In this document: piece by piece, positions 1-13,000 of the stretch
How the letters are laid out: every line of letters begins with the position of its first letter
Position numbering within the stretch: the first letter of the stretch is position 1
DNA from: Rhodobacteraceae bacterium CCMM004
Lineage (GTDB): Bacteria > Pseudomonadota > Alphaproteobacteria > Rhodobacterales > Rhodobacteraceae
Assembly: GCA_004005435.1 (NCBI GenBank)
Contig: RZWH01000006.1
Span: 62,001 to 126,000 of the forward strand
Direction: 5' to 3'
DNA: 64,000 nucleotides
Notes under the pieces: generated by a model
Seen by the model: the letters and a program-made list of their open reading frames with translations, nothing else
Told to the model about the DNA's origin: nothing
Databases searched by the model: none
Translations under genes and position numbers: made by a program

Positions 1-380
1 GGCGTCATCGCCAGGCGCAGGGAGTAGGTTGCGCGCGCTCCGCCGCTGCGACCCGCCGCAGCCGACATGATCGCCACCGGCTTGCCCCGCCAGGGCGCGC
101 CCGGCGCGCGGCTCACCCAATCGAGCGCGTTCTTGAGCACCCCCGACAGGGCCTGGTTGTATTCCGGGGTGGAGATCGCCACCGCCTCGGCCGCCGCGAT
201 CTGCGCCGCCAGCGTCTGCACGCCCTCGGGGATCCCCTCGGCATCCTCGAGGTCGCCATCGTAGAGTGGCAGGCGCAGGTCGGCGACCTGGGACGGCCCG
301 CCGTAGAGGCGTGCGGCCTCGGCCAGAAGCTTGCGATTGACGGCGCCCGCACGCAGCGAGCCGGGAACGCACAGGAGCAC
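1..380 (-). CDS. NADPH-dependent FMN reductase-like flavoprotein (3' end beyond window)
   Basis: Seen by translating the minus strand: the protein begins VLLCVPGSLRAG and runs off the left edge after about 126 codons. The GSLR stretch near the N-terminus and the STPEYN motif at about residue 75 are the FMN phosphate-binding and flavodoxin-fold signatures of the NADPH-dependent FMN reductase family (ChrR/YieF/azoreductase-like), which reduce quinones, chromate or flavins in the cytoplasm. The GTG start at 380 is chosen because GAGAAGAGG lies seven bases upstream. Substrate cannot be told from sequence. The gene is divergent from the hemolysin III gene at 562. Confidence 0.8.
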   Translation of the reverse strand, partial: MLLCVPGSLRAGAVNRKLLAEAARLYGGPSQVADLRLPLYDGDLEDAEGIPEGVQTLAAQIAAAEAVAISTPEYNQALSGVLKNALDWVSRAPGAPWRGKPVAIMSAAAGRSGGARATYSLRLAMT

Positions 381-561
381 GGCGCGACCTCTTCTCAGTT
401 TCGGACCACGGCGGGAGCTAAGCCGCCGCGGGCGGACCGCAACCCCATTGTCCCGAACCGGACGCCAATCGGGCGGGCCCGTGGCGGATTTCCCACCGGA
501 GGGCGGCGATGACGCGGTTGTGTGGCGGATTGGTTTTGCCCGGCCCCGCGAACGCGCTAGC

Positions 562-1227
562 ATGGCTGTCATGTTCCGACGTCTGGCCCCCAGAGTGAGC
601 TATAGCCGCGCCGAGCGGGTGTCGGACGCCACCGTGCACATCCTCGGTCTGATCGTCGCCGCCGTGTCGGTGCCGGTCCTGGTGGGGCTCGCCTGGGCGT
701 GGCGCGGCGATCTGACCTCGGTGCTGGCGGTGACGCTCTATGGCGTGTGCCTGTTGGCGATGCTGGGCTGCTCGGCGCTCTACAACATCTTCAGCGACGG
801 GGACTGGGGGCCGATCTACCGCCGCCTCGACCACTCGGCGATCTATCTTAAGATCGCGGGCACCTACACCTCGCTCATCGCGTTGACGGGGCCCGGTGCG
901 CTGCCGCTCGTGGCGGGGCTCTGGACCGCCGCGCTGGGCGGCACGTCGCTCAAGCTCTGGGCGCCCGACCGCCTGCGCTGGCTGGGTCTCGTCCTCTATC
1001 TCGGGATGGGCTGGGCCGGGGCGGTTCTGGGTGGCGACGTCATCGCGGCCCTGTCGCCGCCCGCGCTGTGGCTGGTGCTGGCCGGGGGCATTCTCTACAC
1101 CGCCGGAGTGGCGTTCTTCCTCTGGGAGGCGCTGCCGTTCCACATCACGATCTGGCACGGCTTCGTCCTGGTGGCGAGCCTGTTGCTCTTTGCCGCGATG
1201 ACGGTGGAGGTGGTGCGCGTCGCCTGA
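562..1227 (+). CDS. Hemolysin III / YqfA family membrane protein
   Basis: A 221-residue protein with about seven hydrophobic segments, typical in length for the hemolysin III (COG1272, progestin/adipoQ-receptor-like) family. It carries the family's conserved pieces: SYSRAERVSDATVH near the N-terminus, LDHSAIYLKIAGTYT in the middle and an IWHGFVL histidine motif near the C-terminus, where conserved His and Asp residues form the presumed metal site. The ATG at 562 is used; a second in-frame ATG at 571 is equally possible because neither has a strong ribosome site. The open frame extends far upstream but that part is not family-like. The biological role is poorly known; the haemolysin name is historical. 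Convergent with cobO. Confidence 0.85.
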   Translation: MAVMFRRLAPRVSYSRAERVSDATVHILGLIVAAVSVPVLVGLAWAWRGDLTSVLAVTLYGVCLLAMLGCSALYNIFSDGDWGPIYRRLDHSAIYLKIAGTYTSLIALTGPGALPLVAGLWTAALGGTSLKLWAPDRLRWLGLVLYLGMGWAGAVLGGDVIAALSPPALWLVLAGGILYTAGVAFFLWEALPFHITIWHGFVLVASLLLFAAMTVEVVRVA

Positions 1228-1237
1228 GGCGCCGCCC

Positions 1238-1852
1238 TCAGTATTCGACGCCCGCCTGCGCCTTGATCCCCGCACGGAAGGGGTGTTTCACCAGCTCCAT
1301 TTCCGTCACCAGGTCGGCCGCCTCGATCAGTTCGGGTTTGGCATTGCGGCCCGTGAGCACCACGTGGGTGGTCGGCGGTTTCTCGGCGGCGAGGAACGCC
1401 ACCACCTCGGCCACGTCCAGATAGTCGTAGCGCAGGGCGATGTTGATCTCGTCGAGCAGGACCATGCGGTTCCCGGCATCGCGGATCAGCTCCTGCGCCT
1501 TGGCCCAGGCCACCTGGGCCATGGCGATGTCGCGCGATTTGTCCTGGGTCTCCCAGGTAAAGCCCTCGCCCATGGTGTGGAACTGGCACAGGTCCGCGAA
1601 CCGCGCCTGGATCAGGTCGCGTTCGCCAGTGGCCATGCCGCCCTTGATGAACTGCACCACCGCGCAGGGGAACCCGTGGGCGATGCAGCGAAAGATCATG
1701 CCGAAGGCGGCCGACGACTTGCCCTTGCCTTTGCCCGTATGGACGATGATCAGGCCCTTTTCGTCGGTCTTGGTCGCCATGATCTTGTCGCGGGCGGCCT
1801 TCTTCTTGGCCATCTTGGCGGCGTGGCGGTCGAGATCGGGGTCGTCGGTCAT
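1238..1852 (-). CDS. cobO: Cob(I)yrinic acid a,c-diamide adenosyltransferase
   Basis: A 204-residue ATP:corrinoid adenosyltransferase of the CobO/BtuR/CobA type, which transfers the 5'-deoxyadenosyl group from ATP to cob(I)alamin precursors. The P-loop TGKGKGKSS lies at about residues 39-47, followed by GMIFRCIAHG, a FIKGG motif and LLDEIN as the Walker B-like strand. The N-terminus is lysine-rich (AAKMAKKKAARDK), as is common in this family. The start at 1852 has GGAGG about ten bases upstream; the frame continues further but without family similarity. It works in the same pathway as cobN and cobW in this window but is separated from them by a lipoprotein gene and lrgAB, so it probably has its own promoter in 1853-1954. 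Confidence 0.95.
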   Translation of the reverse strand: MTDDPDLDRHAAKMAKKKAARDKIMATKTDEKGLIIVHTGKGKGKSSAAFGMIFRCIAHGFPCAVVQFIKGGMATGERDLIQARFADLCQFHTMGEGFTWETQDKSRDIAMAQVAWAKAQELIRDAGNRMVLLDEINIALRYDYLDVAEVVAFLAAEKPPTTHVVLTGRNAKPELIEAADLVTEMELVKHPFRAGIKAQAGVEY

Positions 1853-1954
1853 CGGGTAGGATCCTCCAGGGTCGCGCGCCAGACTGCGGGGCGGAGGCGG
1901 CGGGCGCAAGGGCGTTCAGGGTTCGTTAACCATCTCGCGCGCAGACTGCCGCCC

Positions 1955-2251
1955 ATGACACGATGGCTCGCCATACTGGCGCTGGCGGCGGCGGGGTGCG
2001 ACAGCCCCTCGCCGGACTTCATGGGTGCCCCCGCCACGCGGGTGGAGGTCGCCGGCTCGACCTTCAGCGTGCGCGCCCGGGACGGCCGGGCCGAGGCGAT
2101 CCGCGTCAGCCGTGAGTGGCGGCCTGGGCGGTCGGAGACGCTGGAGCGGGGGGGCGAGGCGATCCGCCGCGCGACGGGGTGCGAGCTGGCCGGCCCGCCC
2201 GAGGGGGATCAGGCCATCGTCACCGCTGTGCTGATCTGCCCGCCGCAATGA
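1955..2251 (+). CDS. Small putative lipoprotein, unknown function
   Basis: A 98-residue protein starting MTRWLAILALAAAGC: a short positively charged n-region, a hydrophobic run and a lipobox with Cys15, so a lipid-anchored periplasmic protein is predicted. The mature part is short and charged with two further cysteines (one in ATGCELAG and one near the C-terminus in LICPP) that could form a disulfide. I do not recognise a domain. It is divergent from cobO (about 100 bp between the two starts) and convergent with lrgB, ending only 3 bp from it. Reality of the gene is supported by the signal sequence and by the absence of a better reading on the other strand. Confidence 0.65.
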   Translation: MTRWLAILALAAAGCDSPSPDFMGAPATRVEVAGSTFSVRARDGRAEAIRVSREWRPGRSETLERGGEAIRRATGCELAGPPEGDQAIVTAVLICPPQ

Positions 2252-2254
2252 CGC

Positions 2255-2965
2255 TCAGCCCAGGAACAGGCGCACCGCGACGGGCGCCAGCAGCGCCGTC
2301 AGCATCGCGTTCAGCCCCATGGCGATGCCCGAGAACGCGCCCGCCGTCTCGTTCACCTGGAACGCCCGCGCGGTGCCGATCCCGTGCGAGGCGAGGCCGA
2401 CGGCAAAGCCGCGCGCGCGCCAGTCCCGCACGCGCAGGAGGTTGAGGAGCGGGGCCGCCGCGACGGCGCCGGTGATGCCGGTCAGGATCACCAAAACCGC
2501 GGTCAGCGTCGGCTGCCCTCCCGTCGCCTCGGCGACGCCCAGGGCCACCGGTGCGGTGGCGGATTTCGGCGCGAGGCTCGCCAGGGTCAAGCGGTCGAGG
2601 CCCAGCGCCTGGCCCAGTGCCAGAGCGCTCGCCACCGCCGTGGCCGACCCCACGGCCAGCGCCGCCGCCATGGGCAGCAGCACCCTGCGGATGCGGTGGC
2701 GGTTGGCGTAGAGCGGCAGACCCAGCGCCACCGTGGCCGGACCCAGCATGAAGTGCACGAACTGCGCACCTTCGAAATAGGTGGCGTAGTCGGTCCCACT
2801 GAGCAGCAGGACGACGGCCAGGAGCACCACTGCGATCAGGACGGGATTGACCAGCGGGTGCCGCCCCGACCGCCGCGACGCGGCCTCGCCGATGAGGAAC
2901 GCCACCAGAGTGGCGGTGAGCCAGAGCAGCTCGCCCTGGCGCAGATAGCTCCACAGCTCGATCAT
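2255..2965 (-). CDS. lrgB: LrgB/CidB family membrane protein
   Basis: A 236-residue integral membrane protein of the LrgB family (COG1346). Diagnostic stretches are YFEGAQFVHFMLGPATVALGLPLY in the first half, LAPKSATAPVALGV in the centre (the family's conserved KS-T-P segment) and GLASHGIGTARAFQ near the C-terminus. LrgB partners with LrgA; the pair was named for effects on murein hydrolase activity in Gram-positive bacteria, and homologues in bacteria and plants have been linked to glycolate, pyruvate or other small-molecule transport. The start overlaps the lrgA stop as ATGA at 2962-2965, indicating translational coupling. Exact substrate in this organism is unknown. Confidence 0.92.
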   Translation of the reverse strand: MIELWSYLRQGELLWLTATLVAFLIGEAASRRSGRHPLVNPVLIAVVLLAVVLLLSGTDYATYFEGAQFVHFMLGPATVALGLPLYANRHRIRRVLLPMAAALAVGSATAVASALALGQALGLDRLTLASLAPKSATAPVALGVAEATGGQPTLTAVLVILTGITGAVAAAPLLNLLRVRDWRARGFAVGLASHGIGTARAFQVNETAGAFSGIAMGLNAMLTALLAPVAVRLFLG

Positions 2966-3309
2966 TCGGTCGCCTCCGGTCGGGCGAGCCAGGCGAAGGT
3001 CAGAGCCGACGCCGCGATTGCCGCGGCGGTCGAGACGACGATGACTGCCGCCAGTGCGGCCGCCTCGGCGCGGATCAGGTCCAGATGCCCGACCACGCCC
3101 ACGCCCGCCGGCACGAAGAGGAGCGAGAGGTTGGCGAGGATCGGTTGGGTCACCGTCCGCAGGATGGGCTCCAGCCGCGGCACGGCGAGCAGCGCGGCCA
3201 GCAGGAGGCCCAGGCCGATCACCGGGCCAGGAAGCGGCAGGTCCAGAGCGCGGGCCGCCGCCTCTCCGGCGAGTTGGAACGACAGGAGCAGCGCGAGGGG
3301 CAGGATCAT
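2962..3309 (-). CDS. lrgA: LrgA/CidA family membrane protein
   Basis: A 115-residue holin-like membrane protein with four hydrophobic segments, the usual size for LrgA/CidA (COG1380). The PLPGPVIGLGLLL stretch after the first helix and LSLLFVPAGVGVV in the middle are the family's conserved pieces. The start MILPLALLL at 3309 is chosen because it begins directly with the first family helix; an open frame extends upstream into the repeat region but with non-membrane, low-complexity sequence. It is first in a two-gene operon with lrgB. It lies downstream of cobN on the same strand but 600 bp away across two repeat elements, so co-transcription is doubtful. Confidence 0.9.
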   Translation of the reverse strand: MILPLALLLSFQLAGEAAARALDLPLPGPVIGLGLLLAALLAVPRLEPILRTVTQPILANLSLLFVPAGVGVVGHLDLIRAEAAALAAVIVVSTAAAIAASALTFAWLARPEATE

Positions 3310-3515
3310 CGGCGGTCTTTCCGGGCAGGCGCGCCGGCCGGGCCCGCGCGCAGAGGGGATCGAAGTGTCCCGGTCATAGCCCGGATGCACTCCGCGGGCG
3401 ACCTCGTCGATGGCTCCCGCGGCCTCGGGCAGCGAGGCAGGCGCCCAGGCATGGTTCGATTGCCGGACCGCTCGGCGCGACCCGCCCAGTCCCACGCCCT
3501 TCCCGGCGGCCCGCC

Positions 3516-3640
3516 GGGCAGCGCCGTCCCGCCTCCCCCGCGGCGGCGCTTGTGGCGAGGAGGGTGCAGCCACCGCAGCGTCGATGCTTATGGTCCCGTC
3601 CCGGGCCGCGCGACCATGCCCCGGCGGGACGGCGCTGCCC
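3516..3640 (+). repeat. Intergenic TIR element, family 1, copy A
   Basis: The element is bounded by an 18-bp perfect terminal inverted repeat: GGGCAGCGCCGTCCCGCC at 3516-3533 and its exact complement at 3623-3640. Total length is 125 bp. The inner part has the family landmarks GGCGGCGCTT, GGCGAGG and CGCAGCGTCGATGCTT. The left part can fold as a hairpin (AGCGCCG...CGGCGCT) followed by TTGTGG. Same plus-strand orientation as copies B, C and D. Confidence 0.85.
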
Positions 3641-3731
3641 TTCGTTCTCTATGCAAAAAATGGGGTCACGGTCATTTGGCGGGAGGCACTTGAGCGCCCC
3701 GAACAGTCCCCGTCCCGCGCGGCGGCACGCC

Positions 3732-3856
3732 GGGCAGCGCCGTCCCCCCCCCTACGGGGGCGGCGGTTCTGGCAGAACGGTTCCGCCGCCGCAGCGTCGA
3801 TGCTTCTGGGGCCGTCGCGCACCGCTCGAGCGCGCCCCGGCGGGACGGCGCTGTCC
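3732..3856 (+). repeat. Intergenic TIR element, family 1, copy B
   Basis: Again 125 bp, lying 91 bp after copy A. The left end at 3732 is GGGCAGCGCCGTCCC and the right end GGCGGGACGGCGCTGTCC finishes at 3856, with one or two mismatches between the arms. The inner landmark CGCCGCCGCAGCGTCGATGCTT is shared with copies A and D. It ends 55 bp from the cobN stop codon. Confidence 0.85.
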
Positions 3857-3911
3857 TTCCCGCCGGGAAGGGGCATGTCTCCCGCCGAGGCGCCGCCGCC
3901 GCCGGTGTCGC

Positions 3912-7658
<3,747 letters not shown>

Positions 7659-7662
7659 GACC

Positions 7663-8742
7663 TCAGGCGGGCACCGCGGCGGGGCTCAGCGCGGCCGTGA
7701 TCGCCTGTCGGTCCAGTCCCGCGCGGCCGATCACCACCAGCCGGGTCTCGCGCGGCTCGCCGGGGGTCAGGGGACGGTCGTAGTAGGATTCGATCCGCGG
7801 ACCCACGGCCTGCACGGTCAGGCGCATCGGCTTGCCGCGGACCGCGGCGAACCCCTTGAGCCGCAGGATGTCGTGGGCGCGGATCGCGTCCAGCGCCCGC
7901 TGCGCCAGGTCGGCGGGCGTTTCGGTTTCGGGCAGGACCACGGTGAAGCTGTCGAAGGCGTCGTGGCCGTGGTCGTCGTGGTGGTCATCGTCGTGATGAT
8001 CGTCATCGTGGTGATGGTGGTGGTGCACCTCGTGGCGGGCGTCCATGTCCGCCTCGGCCGCCGCACCGCGGCCCAGCAACACGTCCACCGGCAGGCGCCC
8101 ATGGGCGGACGCCACCACCTGCACGCCGTCGCGGCTGCCCTCGGTCAGGCGCGCGGTGAGCGCCGCCACTTCGTCCTCCGTCAGGAGGTCGGCCTTGTTC
8201 ACCACGATCATGTCGGCGCAGGCCATCTGGTCGTCGAACAGCTCGCCCAGAGGCGTGGCGTGGTCGAGGTTGTCGTCGGCCGCGCGCTGGGCGGCGAGCG
8301 CCGCCTCGTCGGCGGCGAACCGGCCCTCGGCCACCGCCTTGCCGTCCACCACCGTCACCACGCCGTCCACGGTGACGCGGGTGGCGATCCCGGGCCAGGC
8401 AAAGGCGCGGACCAGGGGTTGCGGCAGGGCCAGGCCGGAGGTCTCGATCACGATGTGGTCGGGGGGCTCGGGCCGGTCCAGCAACCGCTCCATCGTCGGG
8501 AGAAAGTCGTCGGCCACGGTGCAGCAGATGCAGCCGTTGGACAGCTCGACGATGTCCTCTTCGGCGCAGGCCGCGTCGCCGCAGCCGCGCAGGATCTCGC
8601 CGTCGATGCCGAGGTCGCCGAACTCGTTGATGATCAGCGCGATGCGGCGGCCGTCGGCATTGGCCAGCAGGTGGCGGATCAGCGTGGTCTTGCCGGCACC
8701 GAGAAAACCGGTGACGACGGTCGCGGGAATCTTGGCGGGCAT
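7663..8742 (-). CDS. cobW: CobW, COG0523-family GTPase
   Basis: A 359-residue P-loop GTPase. The N-terminus has VVTGFLGAGKTT (residues 9-20), then NEFGD, the metal-binding CxCC motif in ELSNGCICCTV, a conserved ETSG and the NKAD guanine-recognition motif. A His/Asp-rich insert at about residues 236-257, with a six-histidine run, is a likely metal-binding loop before the CobW C-terminal domain. COG0523 proteins are metallochaperones or insertases; this one sits directly before cobN, which supports cobalt delivery to the chelatase. The start at 8742 is chosen for the AAGGAGG seven bases upstream; the open frame extends 72 bases further without conserved sequence. Confidence 0.95.
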   Translation of the reverse strand: MPAKIPATVVTGFLGAGKTTLIRHLLANADGRRIALIINEFGDLGIDGEILRGCGDAACAEEDIVELSNGCICCTVADDFLPTMERLLDRPEPPDHIVIETSGLALPQPLVRAFAWPGIATRVTVDGVVTVVDGKAVAEGRFAADEAALAAQRAADDNLDHATPLGELFDDQMACADMIVVNKADLLTEDEVAALTARLTEGSRDGVQVVASAHGRLPVDVLLGRGAAAEADMDARHEVHHHHHHDDDHHDDDHHDDHGHDAFDSFTVVLPETETPADLAQRALDAIRAHDILRLKGFAAVRGKPMRLTVQAVGPRIESYYDRPLTPGEPRETRLVVIGRAGLDRQAITAALSPAAVPA

Positions 8743-8791
8743 GGGAGCCTCCTTGGTGGGGCCGCCCCGGGCTTGGGGCGGCCGGGGGGCC

Positions 8792-9436
8792 TCAGCCCCA
8801 GCCCATCGCGGCAAAGACGGCGGCTTCGGCCGTCTCCAGCGTCAGGAACAGGCCGATACCGGCCACGACGGCGCCGGCCAGCCGCGGCTGGATCGCGTCG
8901 GCGCTGTCGGCGGCGCGGCGCACCAGGCGACCGGCGAGGACGGCGATGGCGTATTGCACCGCCACGAGCCCGATCAGGTATCCGGCGAGCACCGCCATCG
9001 TCGAGCCCGCCTCGGCCTGCGCCATCGCGCCGCCGAAGGCCGAGCCGTGGAACAGGCCGAAGCCCGAGAACAACGCGATGGCCGCGCCCTCGGTCAGCTT
9101 GCGGCCGGTCAGGACGATGCCGCCCAGGGCCAGCAGCGACAGCGCGATGACCGCCTCTGCCAGCGGCAGGGCCGGTCCGAAGGTGGCGATCAACAACCCG
9201 GCGGCCATCGCCACGAGATAGGCGAGCGGCGTGCGCAGCGGCGCGGGGCTGTAGGCCGCGGCGATGCCCATCACCACGACAAAGGCCAGATGGTCGAAGC
9301 CCAGCACCGGATGCCCGACCCCGGACAGTAGGCCGTGGACGAAAGTGCTCATCTCCATCCCGCCCAGCGGGTGGTGCGCCAAGGCGGGCGTTGCGGCCAG
9401 CGCGGCGGCGGCGGCAATCGCGGCAGATCGTTTCAT
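8792..9436 (-). CDS. HupE/UreJ-family membrane protein, probable cobalt transporter
   Basis: A 214-residue membrane protein with a signal peptide (MKRSAAIAAAAALAATPALA) followed by the family's metal-binding start, AHHPLGG, and the signature GHPVLGFDHLAF; a second conserved stretch is GLFHGSAFGGAM. HupE/UreJ proteins are nickel or cobalt permeases. Here cobalt is favoured because the gene is the first of an operon with cobW and cobN and is headed by a cobalamin riboswitch, whereas no hydrogenase or urease genes are nearby. The start at 9436 has AAAGGGGA upstream. Transport specificity is inferred from context only. Confidence 0.85.
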   Translation of the reverse strand: MKRSAAIAAAAALAATPALAHHPLGGMEMSTFVHGLLSGVGHPVLGFDHLAFVVVMGIAAAYSPAPLRTPLAYLVAMAAGLLIATFGPALPLAEAVIALSLLALGGIVLTGRKLTEGAAIALFSGFGLFHGSAFGGAMAQAEAGSTMAVLAGYLIGLVAVQYAIAVLAGRLVRRAADSADAIQPRLAGAVVAGIGLFLTLETAEAAVFAAMGWG

Positions 9437-9592
9437 GTCGGTCCCCTTTCGGTCCCTGCGCCCGGCTCTGCGGGCAATTGTGAAAGGGGGGTGGCGCCGA
9501 CGGGGGCAGTGGGGGCGGCAGGCGCCCTTCGGCCGACCCATCACCGGAACACCCCGTCCGTGGTTGGTCTCCGCCCCGGATGGAGCGGTGCA

Positions 9593-9782
9593 GGGCTGGT
9601 CTCCTGGCTGGCGGGTCGTCACGCAACTCCGGCCTTCCCGGGGGATGTCCCCCAGTGGCGTCGTCGGAGCGCGCTCGCCGCGTACAGTCGCGGGGGCGGC
9701 TGCGGCTGCCGGCCCCTGAGTGGGTCGCCGGTCCCGCATTCCCATTTCAGCCCCCCGCGGGTCGCGCGGCTCGGGGCACCTT
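9593..9782 (-). promoter_or_regulatory. Cobalamin riboswitch (adenosylcobalamin aptamer)
   Basis: Read on the minus strand the conserved blocks occur in order: GGTGCC at the 5' end (about 9782), GGGAATGCGGG, the core CCCCCGCGACTGTACG (9681-9696), the B12 box GCCACTGGG (9651-9659), GGGAAGGC, and the closing GACCCGCCAGCCAGGAGACC (about 9598-9618). These match the class I cobalamin riboswitch consensus. It precedes the hupE-like gene and cobW-cobN, so high cobalamin should repress cobalt uptake and insertion. Confidence 0.95.
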
Positions 9783-9874
9783 GCAGCAGCGAGTGTTGCG
9801 CCGGGCCGACAGGCGGGTCAAGGCGGAAAGCGACCGCCCACGGCGAGGGGCGACGCCGGCTCGGCCGTAGCGAC

Positions 9875-9924
9875 CGGGGGCCAGCCCCCGGACCCCCGGG
9901 GTATTTCAGCCAAGATGAAGAAGG
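9875..9924 (+). repeat. Modular hairpin plus tail motif, divergent copy
   Basis: The perfect hairpin CGGGGGCCAGCCCCCG (9875-9890) is followed by ACCCCCGGGGTATTTCAGCCAAGATGAAG. The layout is the same as in the copies at 34401 and 48651 (G/C hairpin, then a CCCCCGRGG-TATTT tail), although the middle hairpin is missing and the tail is different. Function unknown. Confidence 0.6.
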
Positions 9925-10061
9925 CAGAACCGTGGGTGGGGGGCTCAACATCTTGGGGATAACCCGTCGATGCGGCCCGCATGTGGGGCTGCGATCTTGA
10001 CAAGCGGAGACGGGCGGGCTCTGCTCGCGACGAGACACCGGCGACCGACGAGATCTGTCAC

Positions 10062-13000
10062 GTGCGCTTTACCCGGCTGCGGCTCAACGGCTTCAAGTCC
10101 TTCGTGGACCCCACCGACCTGGTGATCGCACCGGGGCTGACGGGCGTGGTGGGGCCGAACGGCTGCGGTAAGTCGAACCTCTTGGAGGCGCTGCGCTGGG
10201 TGATGGGCGAGAACCGGCCCACCGCCATGCGCGGCGGCGGGATGGAGGACGTGATCTTTGCCGGGGCGGCGACGCGCGGCGCGCGGCACTTCGCCGAGGT
10301 TGTCCTGCATATCGACAACGCCGACCGCCTGGCTCCGGCCGAGTTTAACGACGCCGACGCGCTGGAGATCGTGCGGCGGATCACCCGCGACGCGGGGTCG
10401 GCCTACAAGATCAACACCCGCGACGTCCGCGCGCGGGACGTGTCGATGCTGTTCGCCGACGCGGCGACCGGGGCGCAGTCGCCCGCGCTGGTGCGGCAGG
10501 GGCAGATCAGCGAACTGATCAACGCCAAGCCCAAGTCGCGGCGGCGAATCCTGGAGGACGCGGCGGGGATCGGCGGGCTGTATCAGCGGAGGCACGAGGC
10601 AGAGCTGCGGCTGCGGGCGGCCGAGCAGAACCTGGCCCGCGTCGACGACGTGGTCGAGCAGTTGGCCCAGCAGTTGGCGCAACTCGCCCGCCAGGCGCGG
10701 CAGGCGGCACGCTATCGCGCCATCGGCACCGATCTGCGGCGGGCCGAGGGGGTGCTGCTGTCGCTCAGGTGGTCCGAGGCGGCGACGGCGGCCGAGGCGG
10801 CGCGGGCGGCCCTGGCCGCCGCCGCGCAGGCGGCGACGCTGGCCGAGGCGGCGGCGGCGCGCGCGGCCACCGAGCGTGGCACGGCCGAGGCGGCGCTGCC
10901 TGCGGTGCGAGAGGAGGAGGCTGTCGCGGCGGCGTTGGTCGCCCGAACCGAGGCGGCGCAGGCGGGACTGGAGGAGCGGGGCGAGCGAGCCGAGGCCGCC
11001 ATCCGCGGGTTCGAGGAGCGACTGGCGCAGATCGACCGCGACGCGGGGCGGGAGGAGGCGCTGAACCGCGACGCCGCCGACAGCATCGCGCAGCTGGAGC
11101 GCGAGGCCGCCGACCTGGCCCGCGCGTTTGAGGGGCAGCCCGCGCGGCAGGCCGCCGCCGACCGGGACGCAGATGCCGCGGCGACTGCGTTGGCCGAGGC
11201 GGAGGCGGGACTGTCGCGGCGCACCGAAGAGGTGGCGCGGCTGGCCGCCCGGCATCAATCGGCCGCGCGTCTGCGCGACGACTGCGCCACCGCCGCGCGG
11301 CGGTCCGAGGCGGCGGCCGCCGCCGCGCGCCAGGCGGTGACCGAGGCCGAGGCGGCGACGGCGGCGGCCGAGGCCGCGCTGGCATCCGCGACCGAGGCCC
11401 AGGCCGCCGCCGCGCTCAGGGCCGACCGCGCCGAGGCGGCGCAGGAGGCGGCCGACGGCCGGCTGGAGGCGGTGCGCGGCCGCGAATCCGAGGCCCGCGC
11501 CGCGCGCCTCTCGGCCGAGGCCGGGTTGAAGACGCTAACGGCCGAGACCACCGCGCTGGACAAGCTGCTGTCGCGCGGGGCGGGCGCACGGGGTCAGGTG
11601 ATCGACGCCATCGACGTCGCGCCGGGCTACGAGGCTGCCCTGGGGGCCGCGTTGGCGGACGACCTGCGGGCGCCTGTGGGCGAGAGCGGCTCGGGCTGGG
11701 GCGTCCTGCCGCCCTACGATCGGGATCAGCCGCTGCCGCCGGGGGCGGCGCCCCTGGCCGCGCATGTCGAGGTGCCCAAGGCGCTCGGCCGCCGCATCGC
11801 CCAGGTGGGGGTCGTGGACGCCACCGATGGTCCGGCGCTGCAACCCGGGCTGGCGCCGGGCCAGCGGCTGGTGTCGCGCGAGGGCGACATGTGGCGCTGG
11901 GACGGCTATCGCGCGGCGGCCGCGGACGCGCCCAGTGCGGCGGCGCTGCGCCTGCAACAGCGCAACCGGCTGCGGCGGCTGCGGGACGAGGAGGCGCGGG
12001 CGCGGACCGCGGCGGCGGATGCCGAGCGGGCGCATGCGCTCCTCGGGGCGGAACTGGCCGCGGCGACCGAGACCGACAAGGCGGCGCGCGCGGCACGGCG
12101 CGAGGCGGATGCGGCGGTGGCCGCGGCCAGCCGGGCGCAGAGCCGCGCCGAGGCGGACCGCAACATCGCGGCGGGCCGGTTGGAGAGCCAGAGGCAGGCG
12201 GTCGCGCGACACGGCGCGGAGGCGGAGGAGGCGGCGGCGCGGCTGGCCGATGCGGCGGCCGCGATGGCCGATCTGCCGGACCTCGACGCGGCGCGGTCGG
12301 CGGCCGATGCGCTGAGGGCCGACGTGGCCGAGGCGCGCACCGCGATGCTGGCCGCGCGGACCGCGGCGGACGAGCTGCGCCGCGCCGGGGCCGGGCGGGC
12401 CCGCCGGGCGCAGGCGGTGGACAAGGATCTGGCGGGGTGGCGCGACCGGCAGGGCAGCGCGGGGGGGCGGCTCGCCGATCTCGCCCGCCGTCGCGACGCC
12501 GCGGCGAAGGAGCTGACGATCGCCCGTCAGGTGCCTGCCCAGGTGGACGCCGAACGGGCGACGCTGGCCGAGACCCGCCGCAGCGTCGATCTGCGGCTGA
12601 CCGCGGCGCGGGACGCCCTGGCCGAGGCCGAGGCGCGGTCGCGCGCCGCCGTTTCCGCCGAGCGCGAGGCCGAGCGGGCCGCGGGCGCCGCCCGCGAGGC
12701 GCGCGCCGCCGCTCAGGCGCGGTCCGAGGCGGCGGGGGCCGCGGTGGCTGCGGCGGCCGAGCGCATCGCCGAGGCGCTCGACTGCACCCCCGAGGCGCTG
12801 GCCACCGACGTCCAGGACGCCGCGCGGGTTCTGTCGACGGTCGAGCGGGCGGAGACCGAGATTGCCAAGCTGCGCCGTCAGCGCGACGCCCTGGGCGCCG
12901 TCAACCTGCGCGCCGAAGAGGACGCCGCCGAGGTTCAGACCGAGCACGACACCCTGACCCGCGAGAAGGCCGACCTGGAAGAGGCCATCGCGGCCCTGCG

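Larger units (their letters stand above)
3310..3911. other. Non-coding interval carrying two copies of a TIR-bounded repeat
   Basis: No credible gene is visible in these 602 bases. Two 125-bp repeat copies occupy 3516-3640 and 3732-3856 (listed separately). The remaining sequence includes a short A-run at 3653-3660 and no recognisable promoter or RNA. The long open frames that cross it arise from GC bias and the repeat sequence itself. Confidence 0.7.
9437..10061. other. Intergenic region between the cob operon and smc
   Basis: The 625 bases hold the cobalamin riboswitch of the leftward operon (9593-9782) and one copy of a modular hairpin plus tail motif (9875-9924) on the plus strand, upstream of smc. 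No gene is supported. The leader between riboswitch and hupE-like start (9437-9592) is GC-rich and could form the expression platform, but I cannot assign a definite terminator or sequestering helix. Confidence 0.7.

Noticed and set aside
7969-8035. Repetitive TCATCGTCGTGATGATCG-like DNA that looks like a tandem repeat
   Set aside because: It is the coding sequence of the His/Asp-rich metal loop in CobW; periodicity comes from His and Asp codons.
8792-9436. HupE/UreJ protein as a hydrogenase or urease accessory
   Set aside because: No hydrogenase or urease genes are visible and the gene is under a cobalamin riboswitch with cobW and cobN, which points to cobalt.
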